Shown here piece after piece: positions 8,963 through 17,317 of a DNA stretch of 64,000 nt (position 1 is its first letter; every line of letters starts with the position of its first letter). The position numbers were made by a program, and so were the translations under genes. Location of the stretch: contig CAWDJF010000004.1 of assembly GCA_963802575.1 (NCBI GenBank), forward strand, positions 558,001 through 622,000, written 5' to 3'. The notes beneath the pieces were generated by a model. The model was not told where the DNA came from. It did not search any database and was given only the letters and a program-made list of their open reading frames with translations. Source of the DNA: DATFTE01 sp963802575 (GTDB lineage: Bacteria; Acidobacteriota; Terriglobia; Terriglobales; Acidobacteriaceae).

Positions 8963-10378
8963 TCAGGCAGTGCTTCGCTTAAGACGAGGAGCGCGCGCTC
9001 GAGCGGAGGCGGCGATTTCGACGCGGTTGCGTCCTGCCTGTTTTGCGCGGTACAAGGCCTTGTCAGCGGCGCGGATGACGTCTTCCACCACCGCAGTGCG
9101 TGCTGTCGGCTCTGCCACGCCGATGCTTACCGTCACCGATAGGTCCATGGTCTGCTCTTCGGCAACGGCCAACTCGCGGATGCGCGATCCCTTAGAGCGG
9201 GGAGTGCGACGATCAGGCCCGCGAGGTACGCGGCGACGATCCTGGCTCCCACGCACACGAAAGGTCGCGGTCTGAACCGCGGCTCGAACCCGCTCGAGAT
9301 GTGGCAGAGTTTCCTTCATGGCAAGTCTGGGAAAGAGGATGGAGAATTCTTCCCCGCCGACGCGGAAGGCTTGTCCGCCCCCTGAAACGCGCGCGAGACG
9401 GGACGCAACCATGCGCAATACTTCGTCGCCGGTTTCGTGTCCATGAGTGTCGTTGAATCGTTTGAAGTGATCGATGTCGACGACGGCAATCGAGTAAGGC
9501 TCTTCGAGGCGCAGCATAGCCTCGTTGAAGGCGCGGCGTCCGGGAAGCGAGGTCAGTTCGTCGTGATAAGCCAGGACGTAGGAGTTTTCGATAATTGAAC
9601 TGACCAGAACTAATCCGGCGGTCGCAAAGTAGGCATTGGCCGAGCGACCTGTTCCGCCAGCAGCGACGGCAAGAAAGGCAGCAACCAAAGACCACAGTAG
9701 TCCGCTCTCGAGCGGTTTGCGGTAAACGAGCGCGCGCACCACCAAGACAACGAACGCTACTGCGAAGACGACCGTGGCGAATGGGGGGACGGTGGTCCAA
9801 TGAAATAAGGAATGCGAAGTAAAGCCGGGATGGAGCAGGGCGGGACTGGCAACCTGGCTCGGCCGGCACAGAATCGCCACGAAGACCGATTCAACGAACA
9901 AAATGCACAACTTAGGCGCGATAGAAGGAACCGTGAGGCCGCGCTCGCGGGTAAACGCAATAATAAGGATATTGATGGGCAAAAGAACGGAGATCGCCTC
10001 AAGCGCGACGCGGGTTGGGGCAATCGTGTGACCGGTCCCGACGGAGAAAAATGCCAGGGCGCGGTGGGAGAGAAGCAGGAATATGAGAGCTAATAAGACG
10101 CGGCTGGAGCGAAAACGCAGGGCAAGCAGGGTCCCCGCTCCGAAAACTGCGAAGTAATAGTAGTCCACCCCCGCTGCGGAAACAGACGCGAAGATGCCGC
10201 TGATGAGCACGACTGCGGCGAGCAGCAGTATGCCCCCAGGAACAACCAGAGACTTAAGGGTTCCCCGGCTCCAAAGGTCCACGGAGTCCTTCCAGCGGAA
10301 AAAAGCGATTTCTAGGATTATCCCTCTCTCTGCCGAGATCAGTGAGTGGCTGTATGGGTTCCGGGAGTTCGATCCCAT
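8963..10378 (-). CDS. Membrane-bound diguanylate cyclase (GGDEF domain)
   Basis: 471 residues from the ATG at 10378, preceded by GGGGA; a GTG at 10447 would add 23 residues. The N-terminal half holds about seven hydrophobic segments. The GGDEF domain begins at YHDELTSLPGRRAFNEAM, with VVDIDHFKRFNDTHGHETGDEVL and the active-site loop GGEEF near residues 341-345, so cyclic di-GMP synthesis is expected. I see no RxxD inhibitory site just before the loop. An Arg-rich stretch of about 40 residues (SQDRRRVPRGPDRRTPRSKG) interrupts the domain before the final SVTVSIGVAEPT strand. The gene is divergent from the response-regulator fusion. Confidence 0.88.
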   Translation of the reverse strand: MGSNSRNPYSHSLISAERGIILEIAFFRWKDSVDLWSRGTLKSLVVPGGILLLAAVVLISGIFASVSAAGVDYYYFAVFGAGTLLALRFRSSRVLLALIFLLLSHRALAFFSVGTGHTIAPTRVALEAISVLLPINILIIAFTRERGLTVPSIAPKLCILFVESVFVAILCRPSQVASPALLHPGFTSHSLFHWTTVPPFATVVFAVAFVVLVVRALVYRKPLESGLLWSLVAAFLAVAAGGTGRSANAYFATAGLVLVSSIIENSYVLAYHDELTSLPGRRAFNEAMLRLEEPYSIAVVDIDHFKRFNDTHGHETGDEVLRMVASRLARVSGGGQAFRVGGEEFSILFPRLAMKETLPHLERVRAAVQTATFRVRGSQDRRRVPRGPDRRTPRSKGSRIRELAVAEEQTMDLSVTVSIGVAEPTARTAVVEDVIRAADKALYRAKQAGRNRVEIAASARARAPRLKRSTA

Positions 10379-10487
10379 TCCCCGCTTCCATCCCCTAGTG
10401 GGAAACAGCGCCCTTCGTGCAAGCGGTATTCCGCTCCGGTCGCTCACGCGCTGCCTAGAATCGGGATTGTCAGATTAGAGGAATCTC

Positions 10488-11831
10488 ATGCGCATCCTGA
10501 TCGCGGAAGACGATGGACCTCTCGCAAGTTTCGTAAAAAAAGGGCTGGAAGCAGAGCACTACGCCGTCGATGTTTCAGCGGACGGCGAACAGGCGCGGGC
10601 GATGGCGACGGAGTTTGACTACGATCTCGTCGTCCTCGACCTGAACATGCCCCGGTTGGATGGAATTTCAATCTTGCGCAGTGTAAGGACCCACAAATCG
10701 AATATGCCGGTGATCATTCTTACGGCCAGAAGCAAGGTCGAAGACCGGGTGCAATGCCTGGATATGGGGGCCGACGACTATCTGGTCAAACCGTTTTCGT
10801 TCTCGGAACTGTCGGCGCGCATACGGGCTCTGCTGCGCAGAAGTCATCTTCCGGCCGAGTCGGTCCTCGAAGTGGACGACCTCAAATTGGATCGGGTGGA
10901 ACGGCGAGTGGAGCGGGCGGGGCGGAAAATCGAATTGACTTCAAAAGAATTTTCTCTGCTTGAATACCTGATGCGCAACGCAGGCCGCCGCATTACTCGA
11001 GCGATGATTATCGAACATGTGTGGAACCTGTCCTTCGATACTTGCACCAACGTTGTAGACGTATACGTCAACTATTCCACGGCCCAGGTGGATCATCGGA
11101 AGGTCGGCAAGCTCGCGATGGCGATTCAGGTGGCATTTCAAGAGCTCGGAGTCTTCCCCGCCTCGACCACGCAGATTCCTGTCGACTACAAAGAGCCAAT
11201 GCCATTCAGTTCCGTGCAGGCGATCGAGAACGCAAAACGGACCGCCGCACTCGCAAAGATGGTGCCGCCTTCTCAAGGGGCGCTTTCGGGTGCGGAAGAG
11301 AACGGAGATTTAACCGCCTTACGCCATGAGTTGGAGCAAGCCTTGGCGCCGGAAATCGCCCGCCAGGAAGTTGCGCTGCGTACAGAACCCGACGGCTTGG
11401 TAGTCAGCTTGCGGGAAATTGGCTTCTTTGACAGCGGTTCGGCCGAGATCAAAGCGAACTCGCTCACTGCATTTGGACGGATGGCCAGCCTGCTGGCGCA
11501 AAAGGACTACCGCATTCGAATCGAGGGTCACACCGATAATGTTCCGATTCACAATCAGAAATTCGCCGACAACTGGGAATTATCGACAGCGCGAGCCACG
11601 CAAATGATCCATCTGCTGATTGCGAAATACAACTTCCCGGCGGATCGGCTTTCCGCTGCTGGGTATGCCGAGTTCCATCCTGTGTCCGACAACCAAAATA
11701 ACGCGGGTCGTGCTAAGAACCGGCGCTTGGATGTGGTGATTCTGGGAAAGCCTCCTCAGTTGAATCGCCCTATTGCTTCTTCTGCGGCGGGGATCGCGTA
11801 CCCTTCTTCTCCGGCAAAACCTCATCCTTGA
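10488..11831 (+). CDS. Response regulator fused to a MotB-like OmpA/peptidoglycan-binding domain
   Basis: 447 residues with an unusual architecture. Residues 1-120 are an OmpR-type receiver (acidic EDD at 7-9, phosphoacceptor Asp51 in VVLDLNMP, Lys101 in LVKPF). Residues about 124-196 are an OmpR winged helix that stops at VVDVYVNY, before its last hairpin. From residue 197 the sequence continues as STAQVDHRKVGKLAMAIQVA, which looks like MotB just after its transmembrane helix. It ends in a full OmpA-like domain (about 290-425) with IEGHTDNVP and NWELSTARA. The MotB membrane anchor is missing and no signal peptide exists, so the OmpA domain would stay in the cytosol. It is either a deletion-born chimera or an assembly join. 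No cognate kinase lies beside it. Confidence 0.85.
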   Translation: MRILIAEDDGPLASFVKKGLEAEHYAVDVSADGEQARAMATEFDYDLVVLDLNMPRLDGISILRSVRTHKSNMPVIILTARSKVEDRVQCLDMGADDYLVKPFSFSELSARIRALLRRSHLPAESVLEVDDLKLDRVERRVERAGRKIELTSKEFSLLEYLMRNAGRRITRAMIIEHVWNLSFDTCTNVVDVYVNYSTAQVDHRKVGKLAMAIQVAFQELGVFPASTTQIPVDYKEPMPFSSVQAIENAKRTAALAKMVPPSQGALSGAEENGDLTALRHELEQALAPEIARQEVALRTEPDGLVVSLREIGFFDSGSAEIKANSLTAFGRMASLLAQKDYRIRIEGHTDNVPIHNQKFADNWELSTARATQMIHLLIAKYNFPADRLSAAGYAEFHPVSDNQNNAGRAKNRRLDVVILGKPPQLNRPIASSAAGIAYPSSPAKPHP

Positions 11832-11886
11832 TTGAGTCTTACCTCGACGAAGTTCAGGGGCTGGTGAATCAGTTTCATCGAACTCA

Positions 11887-12342
11887 TTAAGGCGATGTAG
11901 ACACTTCTCGCAGACTGAGAACCTGCCTCACTTTTTGAATAAGCATCTCGGCGGAAAAGGGTTTGGCTAGATAAAAGAACGTGGACTGTTCGCAAGCACC
12001 CTTCGTAATCATTCTCTCGGGATATCCCGAGATTAAAATTGTTGGAAGCCATCCTTCGAAATTCCGCAGTTTCCTCGCTAGCTCAGGCCCACGATCATCT
12101 GGCAAAACGACGTCGGTGATAAGAAGTTTGATGTCCTGTGAGTGTTGCTCGAAGAGTCGCCGCGCATCCGCGGCACTCGCGGCCTTCCACACTCCGTAGC
12201 CCGCCAACCTGAGAACTTCGCCCGCCACTTCGCGCACCAGACGCTCGTCTTCGACCAGAAGGATACCTTGAACTACTTTAGAAAGAGCAGGGGAAGACGA
12301 GACGCTTACATCCCCAGTGTCAATCAGTTGTTGGCAATCCAT
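11887..12342 (-). CDS. Single-domain response regulator (receiver only)
   Basis: 151 residues from the ATG at 12342, which has a good AAGGGAG ribosome site; the open frame extends to 12414 but that part is not receiver-like. The receiver domain starts at GILLVEDERLVREVAGEVL, with the phosphoacceptor Asp in LLITDVVLPDDRG, Ser/Thr in PTILISGYPE and the Lys in YLAKPFSAEML. There is no output domain, as in CheY-like proteins or phosphorelay intermediates. It stands alone between the regulator fusion and an M1 peptidase, without a neighbouring kinase. Confidence 0.85.
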   Translation of the reverse strand: MDCQQLIDTGDVSVSSSPALSKVVQGILLVEDERLVREVAGEVLRLAGYGVWKAASAADARRLFEQHSQDIKLLITDVVLPDDRGPELARKLRNFEGWLPTILISGYPERMITKGACEQSTFFYLAKPFSAEMLIQKVRQVLSLREVSTSP

Positions 12343-12527
12343 TGGTAGCTCCCTTAAAGGCCACTGCACCCACGATGCCAGGTCACACTCGCGAGCTTGT
12401 TTCTTTGGAGACAATCACTTGGAACACGATGGGATGCTGGCAGTTCTGCAGCCGCCGAGATGATGAATCAATTCGGGAAGAAACCATGAAGAAATGCGGG
12501 AAGGATTCCGGAATCGGGCCGACCCGG

Positions 12528-15023
12528 CTACTTTAAGCGCGCAAGCAATGTCTGCCCCGGATCGAGTACGGCCCTTCGTGCACCCAAAGGCGCATTGATG
12601 TGGAATGGCGTCTCCGGGCCCTCAGCGAACACGCGCCCGAGAAACACGCTCCTTCCGTTGACGGAGGCGAAAACCGGTACCGACGTCACCAAGTCTTTGG
12701 GAGCGGATTTCTGCAAAATGGTTCCACTTACGACCGTGCTCTGTCCTTTGTCGAGATACTTGACCGCTTGCACTTCGAAACGCGGGACAGCGGTGCCCGT
12801 GATCCATCCTTCGTAAAACCAATCAAGCGACTTTCGTCCTTCATAGCGCAGCGAGGGAGGTAGATCTTCGGCAAACACGTCTAGCAGTTCACGCGTCGTG
12901 ATTGCCCTGCCCTGATAACGATCTCTCACCTTGCTGAGCACCCGAAAAATGGGTTCGGACGTCGGATTTGTAGACTTCTCACCATCACGCAGCATGCAAC
13001 GCAACATATGGATCAGCCACGTGCCGCGGCCATAACTAATCTCGTCGTATCCGTTCGGAAACCGGGAATTGGAGAGCCTGCTGCCCAGTGTGACCGGCCC
13101 CGCTTCGAGTGGCGCGACTCCGTCCTTGTCTTCCCGCACAAGATCGTTGCGATACTTGTCCATCACCAGGCGGAATTTCGCGGGGTCCTGCGACTCAAGC
13201 ATCATCAGCGCACTGTAATTAGCGAGCGCTTCTACCAGCCATTGATCGCGATAGCCGCTCCACACCACTAGATCTCCCCACCACTGGTGAGCGGTTTCAT
13301 GCGTCACCACCATCTGACTTAAGACCGCATCCACGTCCGTCATGTGAAGTTGCGCCTGTTCCTGCGGCGTGAGAAACGAGAGACTCGAGAGAAAGATCAG
13401 CCCCGGCCAACCTTGGCTCAGATCCCCCGGCATTTGCGTGAGCGCCAGATGACTGTACGGGTAGGGGCCAAAGTGTTGACCGAAAAACTCAATCGCTTGC
13501 GCCGCACGGTCGGCTAATGGTTGTGCATTTTGTACTGGCGAGGGTGGCGGCGGCGTGGTCAGAATGACCGTTTGGTGATGGTGAGAAGGATTTGGAAAAT
13601 CGGGAAGGGTCACTTGTGCTTGCGACTGTGCCTGAGGGAATGTGCGCTCCACACTTGAGGCCGCATAGGTGTCTACACTAATTTCACCGGCCCGGGCGGT
13701 CGCGCGCGAATATTTACCTAGATTGAAGCCTGCTAGAGGAATGGGGCGCTCTGAGACCCAGCGGCTCAATTGAAGCCCATCCGTGGACTTCCCAGTGGAC
13801 TCCTCCGTGCGCTTTCCGGTGGCGAGCAATGTCCAGCCGGGCGGATAGTGAAATTCCAGATCGAAAGCTGCCATCGCCAGCCCACGATTGGGATACCACG
13901 TGCCCCGGGCGCCAACATACAGCAACCCGCCTCCAGCCTCGGAGAGCACGTCCCCTCCGTAGGCGAAGTGCAGTTCGATCTTCTGTCCAGTGCGCAGAGG
14001 CTGCGGAAAGATGATGGCGACGAGATCGTTCCCCCGGCGCGCGAGCTGCGTTCCTTCGATCGCCGGATTGTGAATAAACTCAACCGGGTGCCCGTCGGCC
14101 TCGAGCGTCTTGATTTGTAGGAAGCGCGATAGTTCGAACAGCGCCGCTCTTTGTCCGCCTTGCCGGACTTCCATCTGCAAGGTGGCGTCCGCGTTCAGCG
14201 TAGTCGGTGGCGCAATCTCTGCGCGTATCTTGTATCGTGAAACGGCAATCGTATCGGTCTTGCCTTCCTCTCCCGTGATGCCATTGACGGTGCGATGCGG
14301 GCCAGGCTGCGGCAGGGAGAACGAGGTCCAGACATCGTAGAAGTTGGCGCCGTTGGCCGTTTTCAATTGCCCAGCCCAAATTTGCTCGGCGGCGGCTGTA
14401 TCGAAATAGAGGTCGAACGTTCCCAGTTTCCGGCCTTGCAAGCGCGCATGCAACATGCGATCGTCGCCGGGCGATTCCTGGGCTTTCACGTCCGGTTGCG
14501 CGGTTTCTGATGTGGGCAAGAATCTACTAAACCCCAGAAGCAGGCGAAGCGAATCGCCGGCCGCTAAATTCTTCGCAGTCTGGTTCCATTGCGAAACGAA
14601 ATCTTGAGCGTTTTCGGCGGGACGCAGGCTCGGTTGCAATTCGTTGAAGGTATCGTCATTAAAACGGAAATAGGCGCTGACGAAACGTTCTTCCAGAATC
14701 GCGGCGCCAGTAAACAACGCCATAGACGACCTTTCCGCCTGATCAGGCGGCACTAGCAACACTTCACCGTCGCCCTCGAAGAAGGCTCCCGTGACGCGGC
14801 CCACTACGTCCTCCGTGAAGGCAATCGTTCCGGCGTCGAGGCTGATCTGGATGGCGCCGCGATTGAACTGCGTGCCGCGAACCTCATACACTCGAACCGG
14901 GTCAAGGCCGACGTTTCCCAACTGGCTGTAAAGCGCCTCGGCATTGATCGTGCCCGCACTGAGGATTCCAGCGGACCCAAAGATCATCCATGCCCAGACG
15001 AGCAACTTCGTTACCTTGGTCAC
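12528..15023 (-). CDS. Secreted M1-family (gluzincin) metallopeptidase
   Basis: 831 residues with an N-terminal signal segment (LLVWAWMIFGSAGILSAG). The zinc site HETAHQWWGD lies near residue 575, and the third ligand Glu is expected in WLVEALANYSALMML about 20 residues later, as in M1 aminopeptidases. The exopeptidase motif GxMEN is not evident: the corresponding place reads GWPGLIFLSSLSF, so aminopeptidase activity is uncertain. The N-terminal 230 residues form an extra domain, and the protein ends in a beta-rich domain. It is divergent from another predicted gluzincin only 38 bp away. Confidence 0.87.
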   Translation of the reverse strand: MTKVTKLLVWAWMIFGSAGILSAGTINAEALYSQLGNVGLDPVRVYEVRGTQFNRGAIQISLDAGTIAFTEDVVGRVTGAFFEGDGEVLLVPPDQAERSSMALFTGAAILEERFVSAYFRFNDDTFNELQPSLRPAENAQDFVSQWNQTAKNLAAGDSLRLLLGFSRFLPTSETAQPDVKAQESPGDDRMLHARLQGRKLGTFDLYFDTAAAEQIWAGQLKTANGANFYDVWTSFSLPQPGPHRTVNGITGEEGKTDTIAVSRYKIRAEIAPPTTLNADATLQMEVRQGGQRAALFELSRFLQIKTLEADGHPVEFIHNPAIEGTQLARRGNDLVAIIFPQPLRTGQKIELHFAYGGDVLSEAGGGLLYVGARGTWYPNRGLAMAAFDLEFHYPPGWTLLATGKRTEESTGKSTDGLQLSRWVSERPIPLAGFNLGKYSRATARAGEISVDTYAASSVERTFPQAQSQAQVTLPDFPNPSHHHQTVILTTPPPPSPVQNAQPLADRAAQAIEFFGQHFGPYPYSHLALTQMPGDLSQGWPGLIFLSSLSFLTPQEQAQLHMTDVDAVLSQMVVTHETAHQWWGDLVVWSGYRDQWLVEALANYSALMMLESQDPAKFRLVMDKYRNDLVREDKDGVAPLEAGPVTLGSRLSNSRFPNGYDEISYGRGTWLIHMLRCMLRDGEKSTNPTSEPIFRVLSKVRDRYQGRAITTRELLDVFAEDLPPSLRYEGRKSLDWFYEGWITGTAVPRFEVQAVKYLDKGQSTVVSGTILQKSAPKDLVTSVPVFASVNGRSVFLGRVFAEGPETPFHINAPLGARRAVLDPGQTLLARLK

Positions 15024-15061
15024 CTACGGAGTCCTCTCTCTGGTTGCTAGAATGCGCTTAA

Positions 15062-16483
15062 ATGCGGGCATCTGTCACCTTTCTATTGGCCCTGGTCCTC
15101 GCCGCGGTGTGCTCGCCGGCCGAGGTAATCCACCTGAAGAACGGACGCACGATTTGGGCAGATCATGTCCGCGATAATGGTGTTCACCTTGAATACGATG
15201 TCGGCGACGATTCCTACGCCATCCTGAAATCCTCGGTCGATCGGGTGGATGCGGGCGGAGTCAGGCCGGTATATGCCTCGGAAGCCAGCGGAGGAGGCAC
15301 GAAGGACATTCCCGAGTTCGCTCCGGCTGACAACTTCAAAGGTGACCCCGTGCTGGCCGACAAAATCATTCATGCCGAAAAAGTCGACTACGACGCTCTC
15401 TCTGCTCTTGAACAGCAGGGCAACGCTCGCCAAACAGCAGCTGGGTATTTTTTGGCTGGCAAATTCGAGTTTGATCGCGGGAATTTCAGCAAGGCCAAAA
15501 GCAACTTCGAAACCGCGATTCGCTTCGACGGACAGAATCCCACGATTCTGAACTACTACGCAGCGCTACTGGTTCGGACGGGGAATCCGGCACAAGCCTT
15601 ACCTTACGCGGAACGGGCGGTCCGAATTGCGCCGGAGTCTCCCGACGCGCTGGCTGTTCTCGGTTACGCGCAGTTCGCAGCCGACCATAATAAAGATGCG
15701 ATTCAAACCTGGAAAAGATCACTCGCTCTTCGTCCTGACCCGACGTTGCAGCAATATCTCGCCAAGGCAGAGCGCGAGGCCAAGGCGGAAGCGGATTATT
15801 CGGAGCGCGAGACCAGTCACTTCACTTTGCGGTATGAGGGCAAGCAAACTTCCGAGGAACTGCGACGCAACATAATCGACACCCTGGAATCGGAATACGA
15901 CGATCTGGTCCGCGAGTTCGGAGTCTCTCCGCACGCCAGCATTCCGGTGATCCTCTATACGGGCCAAGCTTTTTTTGATGTGACGCAGGCTCCTTCATGG
16001 AGCGGCGCGGTTAACGATGGCAAGTTACGCATACCGGTGGAAGGCCTGAACTCGGTCACACCGGAGCTGGCCCGCGTACTCAAGCATGAACTGGCGCATT
16101 CCTTTATCAATCAGCTTTCGGGAGGACGCTGTCCGCAGTGGCTCCACGAGGGGATCGCACAGGCCATGGAACCAAAAGCCCTTTCGTCTCACGGACAGCG
16201 TCTTGCGCAACTGTTTCACGATCAGCATGAAATTCCCTTTAACGCCCTCGAAGGAAGTTTCATGCGCTTCTCTCCCATCGAGGCGGTGCTGGCCTACGAC
16301 GAATCGCTGGCTGCAGTGGACTACATCAATGACACATACGGCATGAGCGATCTTATGCGTGTGCTGGAACGTCTGAATGAGGGGAGTTCTACGGAGGCTG
16401 CTCTACGGAACACCATTCACTCCGATTACGGGCAACTTGAAAGCGAAGTCGGCAAATACTTGGCTAGCAAATACGGCAACTAG
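15062..16483 (+). CDS. Exported TPR protein with peptidase MA-like (gluzincin) domain
   Basis: 473 residues with a signal peptide (MRASVTFLLALVLAAVC). A short SH3-like/DUF part follows (IHLKNGRTIWADHVRDNG). Residues about 110-230 are TPR repeats (AGYFLAGKFEFDRGNFSKAK, PDALAVLGYAQFAADHNKDA). The C-terminal half is a peptidase MA-like domain with zinc motif LKHELAHSF and the downstream Glu in WLHEGIAQAME. It is probably periplasmic or lipid-free secreted; the substrate is unknown. The start codon is divergent from, and close to, the M1 peptidase gene, so the two may share a promoter region. Confidence 0.85.
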   Translation: MRASVTFLLALVLAAVCSPAEVIHLKNGRTIWADHVRDNGVHLEYDVGDDSYAILKSSVDRVDAGGVRPVYASEASGGGTKDIPEFAPADNFKGDPVLADKIIHAEKVDYDALSALEQQGNARQTAAGYFLAGKFEFDRGNFSKAKSNFETAIRFDGQNPTILNYYAALLVRTGNPAQALPYAERAVRIAPESPDALAVLGYAQFAADHNKDAIQTWKRSLALRPDPTLQQYLAKAEREAKAEADYSERETSHFTLRYEGKQTSEELRRNIIDTLESEYDDLVREFGVSPHASIPVILYTGQAFFDVTQAPSWSGAVNDGKLRIPVEGLNSVTPELARVLKHELAHSFINQLSGGRCPQWLHEGIAQAMEPKALSSHGQRLAQLFHDQHEIPFNALEGSFMRFSPIEAVLAYDESLAAVDYINDTYGMSDLMRVLERLNEGSSTEAALRNTIHSDYGQLESEVGKYLASKYGN

Positions 16484-16558
16484 GGCTCGCTGACCCTCTC
16501 GGCTGAAATCCCTCTGGCTCGACGGGAATTTGTGTGCTAACGTCGGCGCTCGGCAGGC

Positions 16559-17317
16559 ATGCCTTCCTTTTTCAAAAGCGGCAAACGTTCCCTCCACTTG
16601 CTGGAGCCGGTGCACTCGGATGTTCCCGATGTCAGAGACGCGGGACTGTCGGCGATCTATTACGGCCAGCGCATGGCGGGGGATTTCTATGACTTTATCA
16701 GGGTCAGCCCGAACCGCGTCGTATTCGGATTGCTCGATGTCGCCGGACGCCACGCACAGACTCGGTCGATCGCGGCTATAGTGCAGCGGACCTTTCGCGA
16801 ACAGGCTCCTCATCTTTTCGACAAAGAAGAACTGAACGAAGCGCACGCCATGATCGAGCTTTGCTTACAGATGAACCGGGCGATTCTGGGAGCCGCCGAG
16901 GGCGGAGTTCTTTCCTGCCCCGCACTGGCCGCGTGCTACAACGAAGATATCGGTACAGTCTGCTACTTCAATGCCGGACACACCCCCGCACTTTTGCGTC
17001 ACATGGGCGGCGTCACCGAGCTCGGCGCTACCGGCCTGCCCCTTGGTCTGTTTTCCCATGTCACTTGCGACGCTCCCACCGTTGCGGTGGAATCCTCTGG
17101 CGCGCTCGTTATGATCTCAAGAGGAATGGTGGAAGCATCGTGCAAGGGCGACGAGTACGGAATGCACCGCGCGAAGCAGACACTGGCGACTTCGACCGCG
17201 GGCAGCGCCAAGGAGATATGCGTCGCCATGCTTGACGACGTCAAGCGGTTTATGGGGACACCCCCCACGCACAACGACGTCACGGTGTTGTCTCTGCTAC
17301 GCGATGGCTCGGCCTAG
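16559..17317 (+). CDS. SpoIIE/RsbU-type PP2C serine phosphatase
   Basis: 252 residues forming essentially a bare SpoIIE-like phosphatase domain. Metal-binding features include RMAGDFYDFIRV, VVFGLLDVAGRHAQTRSIA and FNAGHTPALLRHMGG, and the end NDVTVLSLLR carries the last Asp. Such enzymes dephosphorylate anti-sigma-factor antagonists in partner-switching pathways. No sensor domain is fused and no anti-sigma factor or antagonist is nearby. It ends with a 4-bp convergent overlap with the peptidase gene that follows. Confidence 0.85.
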   Translation: MPSFFKSGKRSLHLLEPVHSDVPDVRDAGLSAIYYGQRMAGDFYDFIRVSPNRVVFGLLDVAGRHAQTRSIAAIVQRTFREQAPHLFDKEELNEAHAMIELCLQMNRAILGAAEGGVLSCPALAACYNEDIGTVCYFNAGHTPALLRHMGGVTELGATGLPLGLFSHVTCDAPTVAVESSGALVMISRGMVEASCKGDEYGMHRAKQTLATSTAGSAKEICVAMLDDVKRFMGTPPTHNDVTVLSLLRDGSA

